Shown here: positions 16,450-25,020 of the stretch, in pieces
How the letters are laid out: each line of letters starts with the position of its first letter
Numbering within the stretch: the stretch's first letter is position 1
Assembly: GCF_003071345.1 (NCBI RefSeq)
Contig: NZ_QCYK01000001.1
Span: 1 to 64,000, forward strand
Origin: Chitinophaga parva
GTDB lineage: Bacteria; Bacteroidota; Bacteroidia; Chitinophagales; Chitinophagaceae
DNA: 64,000 bases
Direction: 5' to 3'
Notes under the pieces: model-generated
Told to the model about the DNA's origin: nothing
Database searches by the model: none
What the model saw: the letters and a program-made list of their open reading frames with translations, nothing else
Translations under genes and position numbers: made by a program

Positions 16450-19400
16450 CTAGAACTTAAACCCAAACGAAGCATAAAACATATTCCCGTCGTAAGAATG
16501 GGCGAGGCTGGCAGTGAGCACGAACATGTCTATGGGGGCAAAATAAATACCGCCGCCATAGCCATCGTGCCATACGTGGGAGACTTCATCTTTTACCCAT
16601 ACACGGCCTACGTCGTTGAAGGCGATGAGGCCTATGGTGCCGGGCAGGATATAATTGCGGAAGTCGAACAGTTTAAGGCGGAGCTCCGTGTTGTTATACA
16701 CCAGGCTGCGGCCGGCAAAGCGGTCGTTGCGGTAGCCGCGCATATTGTTGTTACCGCTCAGGGTCAGGGCCTGGAAGTATTCGTAGTCGCCCCAGATCAC
16801 GCCACCACCAAAGCGGGTTACAAACGTAAGGCGGTTAGGCACACGGGTGCTGGCAAAAAAGGTAATGTCAGATTTCAGGGTGGCTGTGTTCAGGGTGGAG
16901 TGATCCCAGCCGTGGCGGCCCTGCAGGGTGGTTACCCAGTTGATGCCCTTGGTGGGTAACAGTTCCCTGTCCCGCGTATCTACCTGGAACAAAGTGCCCA
17001 CACCAATATAACTCTTGCTTTGCGCCACCCTTGCGGAGTCCAGCCCGTTGTGGGTAAAGTCAGTGATGAAGCGGTCCTGGTTATCATCCGGATCAAAACC
17101 GTAATGCTCCACCAGCGGGCCATAGCCTACATGTACATGCGGGCCCAGGTCATTGCGCAGCAAGGCATTCACGGAATATAAACTGTAGCGGCTGCGGTAG
17201 TAGTAGATCTTGTGATCGTCTTTATCAAACACGGTTTCGTTGCCATACCCAAAGAAGTTCTGCACGTTCTTGGGTGCGCGGATGCGGGCATCCAGCTCCA
17301 GGTCTGTACGGCCTATTACATCGGTAAAGAGACCGTTGTAGTGGAAGTTCCAGGCTTTGGTAAGCAGGGAATGGGTCACCGCAAACGTTTGCCTGGCAGC
17401 AAAGGGCGCTTTACGGAAACCCTGCGTAATGAACTGGTAGCCCAGGCCCAATGACACGCCATCATCATAATTATAACCGGCTGCCAGCAGCGGCGTGTAT
17501 TTGTTGTATTTAAAGGCCAGGCGGTCATAGCGGATCACTTCCGGGCGGTTGCTCAGCTTCTTTTTATCCGCACCATCCAGGGCAAAGCTGTCCTTACGGT
17601 TTGCCAGGTCATAGATCAGCACTTTTTTACCGGCCCGGCCATGGGCGCTGTCAATGTAGGTATCAGTATCCTTGCCGCCAATGAGGCGGATGCGGATGGG
17701 CGTTTTATCATCCCCGCTTATAACAAAACGGTCTTCGCCGCCCAGGCCATACACGCGCACTTCCCTGGTCACCGCGGGATCAAACACGCGGGAATACAGG
17801 TTTTGCTGCACTTCGTCTTTCTTGCTGATCTTGTAGGCATCTACAGACAGCTTGCCCTGGGGCAGGCGCTTTAGCACGAACAGTTCATTTTTATGGGAGC
17901 CTACCACATCCACCCCTTTGGAGATGAACCGGTAATACTTATTGGTAGCAGCTTCCAGCCTGGCGCGCCGGCTTACCAGCTTATCGTAGATACCCTGCCC
18001 CTCCAGTTTTTGCACCGTGTCCGGCATGGCAGCTACTGCATTGCGCAGCACGGAATCCGTCATGATGGCTACAAATTGTTGGGTGGCTTTTGACCAATCC
18101 TTCTCATCCATTTCATTGAGCTGGGCACGGTCTATATGGGCCTCGCTGGTATTAAAACCATTGATATCCTTGAAATAGCTGCGGAAGCCCTGGATGCGGG
18201 GCAACAGGTAAGGCCTGGATACCAGGCGGGGCACCACTCCTTCATTTACATAAAAGCCCTGGTCACGGTCGCGGGGCACGGGGTAGTATTCTTTACGGCC
18301 ATCGCTCTTTTTCTTTACGTACCAGCGCCACTGGTCGTCGTGGCGGTCCCAGTCGGCAATGTACATGTCCAGTATGCGGGCGCGCAGCAAGGCTTTCTGG
18401 TTCACCTGGTCATCGTTATCCTTCCAGATCTTGTTCAGCATGTCGCCGGTATTCAGGGTTTTACCGTGGTCACCGGGCTCCCGCTCTTCAAAAAGATATA
18501 CATCATTGGCCAGGTCCCGGTACACGCCCAGGGCGGTATCGTCTGGCAGGTATACAAAGCGGGGATTAGCGTGGGGCACCCCGGCGGCACCGGCCAGGCG
18601 GGCCACGGCTACCGGGCCGTAGGGCATGGCGCTGGACATGTTATCCTGCACCAGGTCTTTGGCAAAGGTTTGGCGCAAAGCTTCCGGTATGGCGCGTTCC
18701 GGATACTTTTTCAGGGAGCGGAGCACCCATTCCTCCCCGTTTTTATCTTCCAGGCGCAGGGAATACGTTTGCATACCACCACCCCGTTTCAGGGGTTTCA
18801 GGCCCATGGAGTCCAGGTGGATCACGGGGAAATCTACCGGCGCTGCCCAGGTAGTGCGGTAGTTTTCGCCAAACCAGAAGCGATGGCTTTTACCTACCTT
18901 ATTATAACTTTCGTCGATCGGCATGGTGATCACGGGCTTCAACACCGGCACCGGTACTGGCAGGGCTTCCCTTCCACCCTGGCCATTGTATTTGAAAAGC
19001 TCCTTTGCAAATACCGGCTGCTGCATATCGTCTACCGTGAAATAACGCACCCGCATGGTGCTGTCTTTCATATATTCCAGCATGGCAAAACCATTTTCAT
19101 TACTGGCAAACTCGCTGCCAGGGCCTTTGCGCACGCGGTTTTGCTTGGCGCCCGCACCGCTTACAATGTAGAAGTTCTTTTTGTCTTCAATGTACTGCAG
19201 GGTATGATCATGGCCGGATACGAAGATCACCGGCCCATGATCTGCCAGTGCTTCTTCCACACCGGTGACCATCTCCTGGTAAGTGGTATTAGGCAGGTCT
19301 TCCAGGGTGCCAAACACACCACGGACCAGGGGATAAATGGAGCCAATGACCGGCAGGGGAATGTACAGGCCTGGTTTCAGATCTGTAAGCGGGAAAATAT

Positions 19401-20094
19401 GTTGCTTGAGGGTGTAGTTACCCCCATGCGGGCCATAGCTGCGGAAAGGGTGATGGGATGCAAACACGATGATCTTGCGGGGATTGCGCTTGGCAATATC
19501 ATTCACCACGGCCAGCACTTCATTTTTTGACTTGCATTCGCAGTCGGACTTTTCATCCGGCTTGTCGTAGGGGAACAGCCACCATTCACTGTCAAACAGC
19601 AGTACAATGATATTGTCCCCGATGGGCACGGGTACCGGGCCGGGGCAGCCATCTTTCGGGAAGAAGGAAACGTTGGGCAGGTTGAGGGAGTCAATATATT
19701 GCTGCTGGTTTTTTACGGTGTTCCAGCCGTCGGGCTTTGACCGTTTCCAGTCATGGTTGCCCGGTATAAAGATGGCCCGTGACTCCGTGCCCTTCACCAG
19801 GCTTACCTGGTAGTCCAGGATGGACCTGGCCGCGGGGTAGCTGGCAGACGATTCGTCTGGCAGGCCCAGTGGGTACACGTTGTCGCCCAGGTAGATCACG
19901 GTATTATGTGGGTTGCTGAAGTCCACTTTTCCTTTCAGGGCATCCACCACGGGGTGGTGGCCGTTCTTCAGCTCACCGGCATCACCAATGAGGATAATGC
20001 GCTGCAACACGCTGTCGTCGGGCGTTTGCGCCCTGGACACACTGATCCCGCCTACAATTCCCAATACACTCAACGCTAACTTAATTCCTCGCAT
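16450..20094 (-). CDS. Outer-membrane metallophosphoesterase / kinase-like / beta-barrel fusion
   Basis: 1214 residues. Signal peptide 1-22. Calcineurin-like phosphoesterase at ~30-345: ILIGDAG (D38), LGDNVYP (D71, N72), GNHDW (N113, H114), HHPF (H214), SGHDHT (H295, H297), all metal and catalytic positions present. Middle region ~400-650 has kinase-like features: WVLRSLKKYP, DMYIADWDRHDDQWRW (577-591) and YYPVPRDRDQGF (603-614). From ~860 to the end the strands alternate and finish in phenylalanine (ASFGFKF), a surface-antigen/BamA-type barrel (NNMRGYRNDRFAGRSLVYNNTELRL). Likely located in the outer membrane with soluble domains in the periplasm. It begins one base after the upstream lipoprotein's stop codon, so the two are co-transcribed. 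Confidence 0.9.
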   Translation of the reverse strand: MRGIKLALSVLGIVGGISVSRAQTPDDSVLQRIILIGDAGELKNGHHPVVDALKGKVDFSNPHNTVIYLGDNVYPLGLPDESSASYPAARSILDYQVSLVKGTESRAIFIPGNHDWKRSKPDGWNTVKNQQQYIDSLNLPNVSFFPKDGCPGPVPVPIGDNIIVLLFDSEWWLFPYDKPDEKSDCECKSKNEVLAVVNDIAKRNPRKIIVFASHHPFRSYGPHGGNYTLKQHIFPLTDLKPGLYIPLPVIGSIYPLVRGVFGTLEDLPNTTYQEMVTGVEEALADHGPVIFVSGHDHTLQYIEDKKNFYIVSGAGAKQNRVRKGPGSEFASNENGFAMLEYMKDSTMRVRYFTVDDMQQPVFAKELFKYNGQGGREALPVPVPVLKPVITMPIDESYNKVGKSHRFWFGENYRTTWAAPVDFPVIHLDSMGLKPLKRGGGMQTYSLRLEDKNGEEWVLRSLKKYPERAIPEALRQTFAKDLVQDNMSSAMPYGPVAVARLAGAAGVPHANPRFVYLPDDTALGVYRDLANDVYLFEEREPGDHGKTLNTGDMLNKIWKDNDDQVNQKALLRARILDMYIADWDRHDDQWRWYVKKKSDGRKEYYPVPRDRDQGFYVNEGVVPRLVSRPYLLPRIQGFRSYFKDINGFNTSEAHIDRAQLNEMDEKDWSKATQQFVAIMTDSVLRNAVAAMPDTVQKLEGQGIYDKLVSRRARLEAATNKYYRFISKGVDVVGSHKNELFVLKRLPQGKLSVDAYKISKKDEVQQNLYSRVFDPAVTREVRVYGLGGEDRFVISGDDKTPIRIRLIGGKDTDTYIDSAHGRAGKKVLIYDLANRKDSFALDGADKKKLSNRPEVIRYDRLAFKYNKYTPLLAAGYNYDDGVSLGLGYQFITQGFRKAPFAARQTFAVTHSLLTKAWNFHYNGLFTDVIGRTDLELDARIRAPKNVQNFFGYGNETVFDKDDHKIYYYRSRYSLYSVNALLRNDLGPHVHVGYGPLVEHYGFDPDDNQDRFITDFTHNGLDSARVAQSKSYIGVGTLFQVDTRDRELLPTKGINWVTTLQGRHGWDHSTLNTATLKSDITFFASTRVPNRLTFVTRFGGGVIWGDYEYFQALTLSGNNNMRGYRNDRFAGRSLVYNNTELRLKLFDFRNYILPGTIGLIAFNDVGRVWVKDEVSHVWHDGYGGGIYFAPIDMFVLTASLAHSYDGNMFYASFGFKF

Positions 20095-20095
20095 A

Positions 20096-20959
20096 TTATT
20101 TCTTTAAAGGCTTGTACACAAGTTTCATGATACTGGCGCTGGTTTGTGCGCCACTCTCATTGGAGATATACATGTCGCCATTCGGCGCAAACGCAAGTCC
20201 CTCGGGTTGGTTATAGATCGAGTGCCGCAGCGGGTATACTTCCTGTACCTTGCCGTCCAGGTCCGCAATGACCAGCAGCCCGTTTACAGAGGCCAGTATG
20301 TACAGGCGTTTTTCAATGGGATGAATAGCCGCCGCAGACGGGCGGATGCGCTTGATGTCCTGCCCGGCCAGCTGCTGTATCCTGCTGCCATCCAGCTGGT
20401 ACACCGGCTGCTTGTCGTAGGTGAGCGTAGCCATGTCAAACTGGTAAGCGGAGGCTCTTTGCAAATGTTTATCTTCAATACAGTTCTTGCACAACACCAC
20501 AATGTGATTGGTGCGTGGATCATAATAGGCCGCCTCAAACTCATGCTGGCGGGGCATTTCCGCCGGAAAGGCATAGGGCGTGGAGGCCACGCTGTCTGTA
20601 AACATATGGTCCACTACGTACAAGGTGCCGTCGCTTTTCAGCACTACCCAGTCTTTACCGGTATACACCACATCTTCATAATCGCCACTCTTGGCAAACT
20701 TCCAGTGTTTATAACGTTCATCCGCGCGGATATCCATTAAATACAGGCGACCTTCTTCATCGTTCTGGCCTACCAGGTGTTGTTCATCCTGGTAGTAAAC
20801 AAGGCCGGAGATCTCCTGCATGGATTCCCGCACGCGGTAGCGCTGCGGATTTGCAAGATCATAAGTGGCAGGTGTAGGATCGGTGTTCTTATCGTGGTTT
20901 ACATTATTACAACCACCTAGAAAAACCACCACGAGGAGTACAGCCGGGAGGTAACGCAT
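20096..20959 (-). CDS. SdiA-regulated-type beta-propeller lipoprotein
   Basis: 287 residues. Lipobox VFLGGC gives a lipid-modified Cys17. The remainder shows repeated propeller-blade patterns (ISGLVYYQDEQHLVGQNDEEGRLYLMD; EDVVYTGKDWVVLKSDGTLYVVD; PEGLAFAPNGDMYISNE), as in SdiA-regulated/YjiK proteins, extracytoplasmic propellers of uncertain function. First gene of a two-gene operon with the phosphoesterase-barrel fusion, which suggests it acts with that protein in the envelope. Confidence 0.82.
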   Translation of the reverse strand: MRYLPAVLLVVVFLGGCNNVNHDKNTDPTPATYDLANPQRYRVRESMQEISGLVYYQDEQHLVGQNDEEGRLYLMDIRADERYKHWKFAKSGDYEDVVYTGKDWVVLKSDGTLYVVDHMFTDSVASTPYAFPAEMPRQHEFEAAYYDPRTNHIVVLCKNCIEDKHLQRASAYQFDMATLTYDKQPVYQLDGSRIQQLAGQDIKRIRPSAAAIHPIEKRLYILASVNGLLVIADLDGKVQEVYPLRHSIYNQPEGLAFAPNGDMYISNESGAQTSASIMKLVYKPLKK

Positions 20960-21033
20960 AAACGGTTTTGTACAGTAAATTTAAATTAAAATTGCCGTAA
21001 ATTGCTCGCATCAGTGTTGTCTAATTCACTCAT

Positions 21034-22287
21034 ATGGAACCAGGAATCATCATTGCGGCGGCGAAGCAGTTCATCACCAAACAGTACGCTGAGCATCCGC
21101 ACCCCACCCTTGTTTATCATAATCTCACCCACACCCAGCAGGTAGTCAAATCAGCGGCGCAGCTGGCCGCCCACTATCACCTGTCTGAGGAGGAAATGCT
21201 CACCGTGATGGTAGCTGCCTGGTTTCATGACATAGGCTACCTCTACGGGGAAGGCACCGGCCATGAGGCCCGCAGCGCGGAAATGGCCCATTCCTTCCTC
21301 ACCGCGCAGGAAGTGCCCGAGCACATACAACTGGCCGTGGCCGGCTGCATCCTGGCCACCCAGATCCCCCAGCAGCCCAAGAACCTGCTGGAGCAGATAG
21401 TTTGCGATGCAGACCTTTCCCACCTGGGCTCCAAGGATTTTAAAGACCGCAACAAGCTGCTGCGCCATGAACTGGCCCTGGTTCAACACAAAGAATTTAC
21501 CGGTGAAGAATGGACCGCCAACTCCATCAGCTTCCTGGAAAACCACACCTACCACACTGCTTACGCCAATGCCCTGCTGCGCCCCGGCAAAGAAGAGAAC
21601 CTGGAAAAACTGCGGGAGAAGCTGGCAGGCAAACAGGCGAAACATGAGAAACGCCTGGTAGCACTGGACAACGATGTGCCGGCACTGAAGGCCGCCGTGG
21701 AAAAAGATGACAAGGGCGATAAAAAAGATAAGAAAAAAGACAAACCCGCCAAGCCAGACCGGGGCGTGGAAACCATGTTCCGCACCACCAGCACCAATCA
21801 TATCCGCCTCAGCTCCATGGCAGACAGCAAAGCACATATCATGATCTCGGTAAATTCCATCATCATTTCCGTGCTGCTCTCTGTACTGTTCCGCAAGCTG
21901 GACGACTATCCCAGCTTTATCATTCCCGGCCTTATTTTCCTGGCCACCAGCGTTACCACCATCGTATTTTCCGTTCTGGCTACCCGCCCCAATGTAAGCG
22001 CGGGCAAGTTCAATAAAGATGATATTGAGCACCAGCGTACCAACCTGCTTTTCTTTGGCAACTTTCATAAGATGCCCCTGGAAGATTACAACTGGGGTAT
22101 GATGCAGATGATGAACAACAGTGATTACCTGTATGGCAGCATGATCAAAGATATTTATTACCTGGGCGTAGTGCTGGGTAAAAAATACCGCCTGCTGCAC
22201 AAGGCATACAACGTATTCATGTTTGGCATTGTGCTTTCCGTGGTTGCCTTTACCATTGCTGCCATCTGGTTTCCCAACCGTCAATAA
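21034..22287 (+). CDS. HD phosphohydrolase fused to PycTM-like membrane domain
   Basis: 417 residues. The N-terminal HD domain (1-~185) keeps metal ligands H29/H33, H65-D66 (WFHDIGY), H77 and D127. A charged Lys/Asp linker (~222-243) leads to a C-terminal domain (~250-415) beginning RTTSTNHIRLSSMADSKAHI, with membrane segments near 269-287, 295-316 and 395-413. That C-domain resembles DUF5706, the transmembrane effector domain of Pycsar anti-phage systems (PycTM). HD domains hydrolyse phosphomonoesters, cyclic nucleotides or (p)ppGpp; the substrate here is unknown. ppk1 begins 24 bp downstream, so the genes are likely co-transcribed. No nucleotide cyclase is nearby. Confidence 0.85.
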   Translation: MEPGIIIAAAKQFITKQYAEHPHPTLVYHNLTHTQQVVKSAAQLAAHYHLSEEEMLTVMVAAWFHDIGYLYGEGTGHEARSAEMAHSFLTAQEVPEHIQLAVAGCILATQIPQQPKNLLEQIVCDADLSHLGSKDFKDRNKLLRHELALVQHKEFTGEEWTANSISFLENHTYHTAYANALLRPGKEENLEKLREKLAGKQAKHEKRLVALDNDVPALKAAVEKDDKGDKKDKKKDKPAKPDRGVETMFRTTSTNHIRLSSMADSKAHIMISVNSIIISVLLSVLFRKLDDYPSFIIPGLIFLATSVTTIVFSVLATRPNVSAGKFNKDDIEHQRTNLLFFGNFHKMPLEDYNWGMMQMMNNSDYLYGSMIKDIYYLGVVLGKKYRLLHKAYNVFMFGIVLSVVAFTIAAIWFPNRQ

Positions 22288-22311
22288 AAGCGCTGACAAA
22301 GCTTATACACC

Positions 22312-24393
22312 ATGGACGCATCCTCCGCTACACCATTACCGTACCCGCTCTTCAGCCGTGACGGCAGCTGGCTCACTTTCAACGAACGTATACTGGAACT
22401 GGCGGGCGATGCCAATGTACCCTTGTATGAGCGCATCCGCTTCCTGTCTATCTATTCTTCTAACCTGGACGAGTTTTTCCGTGTGCGCATTCCTGCGCTC
22501 ATGGCCGTACATAAGGTACTGAACACCGCACCCGTGATCGATGAAACGCTTACGCCGGGCACACTCAGCGAAGTATTGCAACAGGTAAACGTACAACAGG
22601 AGCGCTACGGCCAGATCCTCACCACCCAGTTGTTGCCGGCATTGTACAGGGAAAACATCCATTTGTACTACAAAGAGCCCATTGCCGCGGAGCATCAGGC
22701 TTTCATCCGCAACTACTTCCGCACCCGCGTGCTTTCTTTCCTGCAACCCGTGTGGCTGCAGGGCAAAGCATCCGAACAGGTGTTCCTGGAAAACAATGCA
22801 CTGTACCTGGCCGTGTCTTTGTCCAATGCAGACCATGAACTGGAATTTGCCATCGTCAATATCCCGGGAGCATCCCTGCCCCGTTTCCTGGAACTGCCCA
22901 CGGCTGGCGGCATGCACCATATTGTGATGCTGGACGATGTGATCCGTGAAAACCTGGCTTACCTCTTCCCCGGCCACACCATCACCGGCTGCCACAGCAT
23001 CAAGATCACCCGCGATGCGGAAATAGATTTGGATGAGCTGAAAGGCGATATCCTGGAACAGGTGGAAAGCGGGGTAAAAAAGCGCGCACTGGGCGTGCCC
23101 ACCCGTTTCCTCTATGATGCCACCATGCCCCTGTTCCTCCAGGAAATGATGGCCGTGTTCTTTGACCTGCAGAAAGAAGAAATGGTGCCGGGCGGGCGCT
23201 ATCACAACCTGAAAGACCTTGCAGACCTGCCCATGCCGGTAAAGAACCCGGCATTCACCTACAATAAACTGGCGCCGGCCAGCGTGCACCGCCTGGATGA
23301 AGAGACGCATATCCTGGACAGCATCCTGCAGCGGGATATTTTGCTGCACACACCTTATCAGCAATACGATTACATCCTGCGCTTCTTCAACGAGGCCGCG
23401 GTAGACCCGGATGTGGAAGAGATCTACGTCACCTTTTACCGCATAGCCGCTGCTTCCCAGATTGCGAATGCGCTGATCAGCGCTGCGCGCAATGGCAAGC
23501 AGGTAGTGGCTTTTGTGGAGTTGAAGGCCCGGTTTGACGAGGCCAATAATATTAACTGGGCCAAGCAGCTGAAAGCCGCCGGCGTAAAGCTGGTGTACAG
23601 CATTCCCGGCATGAAAGTACATGCCAAGGTAGGCCTGGTAAAGCGCCGCCGGGGCTGGAGAACGGAATACATAGGCCTGCTCTCCACCGGCAACCTGAAT
23701 GAAACCACCGCCCGCTTTTATGCAGACCATATCCTGCTTACCGCCCATGAAGGCATGACCCAGGAAATGGAACTGCTCTTCGTATACCTGCAAAGCCGCA
23801 GGCAACCCGCTGCTTATAAGTTCCTCGATTTTAAATACCTGCTGGTGGCCCAGTTCAATATGACAGACCGTTTTACGGCCCTCATAGACCGGGAAATAGC
23901 CCATGCCAAAGCGGGCCGCAGAGCCCATATTACCGTAAAGGTGAATAACCTGCAGGAAAAAAATATGATCTACAAACTGTACGAAGCCAGCGAGGCCGGT
24001 GTACAGGTAGATCTCCTGGCCCGCAGCATTTGCTGCCTGGTACCAGGGCAGCCTGCCAGCGCCAACATCCGTGTGCGCCGCCTGGTGGACCGTTACCTGG
24101 AGCATGCCCGCGTATTTATCTTTTACAACAACGGCCAGGAAGAAGTGTACCTGGGCTCTGCAGACTGGATGGTGCGCAACCTGCACCGCCGCATAGAAGT
24201 GTGCTTCCCGGTATTGCATTCCGCTTATCAAAAACAGATCAAGGACATTGTGGCCCTGCAGGTGGCAGACAATACCAACGCTGTGTACCTGGATGACCAG
24301 CTGCGCAATGTGCCCATCCGGCCCGCCCCCGGTGAAATGCCCATTAACGCGCAAACGGCCATTTACGCCTATGTAGAAGGGCTTTCCAGGTAA
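22312..24393 (+). CDS. ppk1: Polyphosphate kinase 1
   Basis: 693 residues; membrane-associated enzyme that reversibly makes inorganic polyphosphate from ATP. The N-terminus FSRDGSWLTFNERILELA and SNLDEFFRVR are family hallmarks; the autophosphorylated histidine is H437 in GMKVHAKVGLV, and the second PLD-like motif includes LHRRIEVCFPV with H/R residues near 625. Length is typical. Follows the HD-PycTM gene at 24 bp and precedes the thioredoxin gene by 25 bp. Confidence 0.96.
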   Translation: MDASSATPLPYPLFSRDGSWLTFNERILELAGDANVPLYERIRFLSIYSSNLDEFFRVRIPALMAVHKVLNTAPVIDETLTPGTLSEVLQQVNVQQERYGQILTTQLLPALYRENIHLYYKEPIAAEHQAFIRNYFRTRVLSFLQPVWLQGKASEQVFLENNALYLAVSLSNADHELEFAIVNIPGASLPRFLELPTAGGMHHIVMLDDVIRENLAYLFPGHTITGCHSIKITRDAEIDLDELKGDILEQVESGVKKRALGVPTRFLYDATMPLFLQEMMAVFFDLQKEEMVPGGRYHNLKDLADLPMPVKNPAFTYNKLAPASVHRLDEETHILDSILQRDILLHTPYQQYDYILRFFNEAAVDPDVEEIYVTFYRIAAASQIANALISAARNGKQVVAFVELKARFDEANNINWAKQLKAAGVKLVYSIPGMKVHAKVGLVKRRRGWRTEYIGLLSTGNLNETTARFYADHILLTAHEGMTQEMELLFVYLQSRRQPAAYKFLDFKYLLVAQFNMTDRFTALIDREIAHAKAGRRAHITVKVNNLQEKNMIYKLYEASEAGVQVDLLARSICCLVPGQPASANIRVRRLVDRYLEHARVFIFYNNGQEEVYLGSADWMVRNLHRRIEVCFPVLHSAYQKQIKDIVALQVADNTNAVYLDDQLRNVPIRPAPGEMPINAQTAIYAYVEGLSR

Positions 24394-24418
24394 GGCGGTT
24401 TTAAGTAACTTTAATCAT

Positions 24419-24919
24419 ATGAAGACGTTCCTTTTAATATGCACTTCCCTGCTGCTCGGTTTTGGAGCAGCCCATGCGCAATCCAACGCATATGACCACA
24501 TTTACGATCCCAATGCCGATGCTGCAGCAGACCTGAAGAAGGCCTGCGCAGAAGCCGCCGCCGCGCATAAGCACGTGCTGGTGCAGGTGGGCGGTAACTG
24601 GTGTATCTGGTGCAAGCGCTTTTACAAACTCACCACGGAAGATACTGCCCTGAGCCGTGAAATAGATGCAAACTACGTGGTGTACCATCTCAACTACAGC
24701 AAGGAGCAAAAGAACCTGCCCATCCTGGCCCGGTACGGCTACCCTGAGCGTTTCGGCTTCCCGGTGATCCTGGTGCTGGATGCAAAAGGCAACCGCCTGC
24801 ATACCCAGAATACCGGCCTGCTGGAAGAAGCAAACGGCTACGACCCGAAGAAGGTGATGGACATGCTGAAGCAATGGTCGCCCTCCGCGCTCAACCCGAA
24901 TAACTATATCAATGAATAA
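24419..24919 (+). CDS. Secreted thioredoxin-family protein
   Basis: 166 residues with signal peptide 1-20 (LLLGFGAAHAQ) and a thioredoxin-like fold carrying the redox motif W61-C62-I-W-C65-K followed by RFYKL, the pattern of DUF255/thioredoxin_7 proteins. The cis-proline region GFPVILVLDAKGN is present. Likely a periplasmic disulfide reductase or oxidase. A TAACTTTA box about 12 bp upstream could give a separate promoter. Confidence 0.88.
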   Translation: MKTFLLICTSLLLGFGAAHAQSNAYDHIYDPNADAAADLKKACAEAAAAHKHVLVQVGGNWCIWCKRFYKLTTEDTALSREIDANYVVYHLNYSKEQKNLPILARYGYPERFGFPVILVLDAKGNRLHTQNTGLLEEANGYDPKKVMDMLKQWSPSALNPNNYINE

Positions 24920-25020
24920 TGGCAAAGCAGCTTGCCATTTTTTACGGTTACCAACGTGTACGTATAAACGACAATCAACAATAATTCCACCACAACTAAC
25001 GGTGACCAATACACGAAATT

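Noticed and set aside
21034..22287. A complete Pycsar defence operon
   Set aside because: No cyclase gene adjacent; only the effector-like domain is present.
22336..24354. 672-codon minus-strand open frame opposite ppk1
   Set aside because: Fully antisense to a gene with the PPK1 signature; no recognisable protein features.
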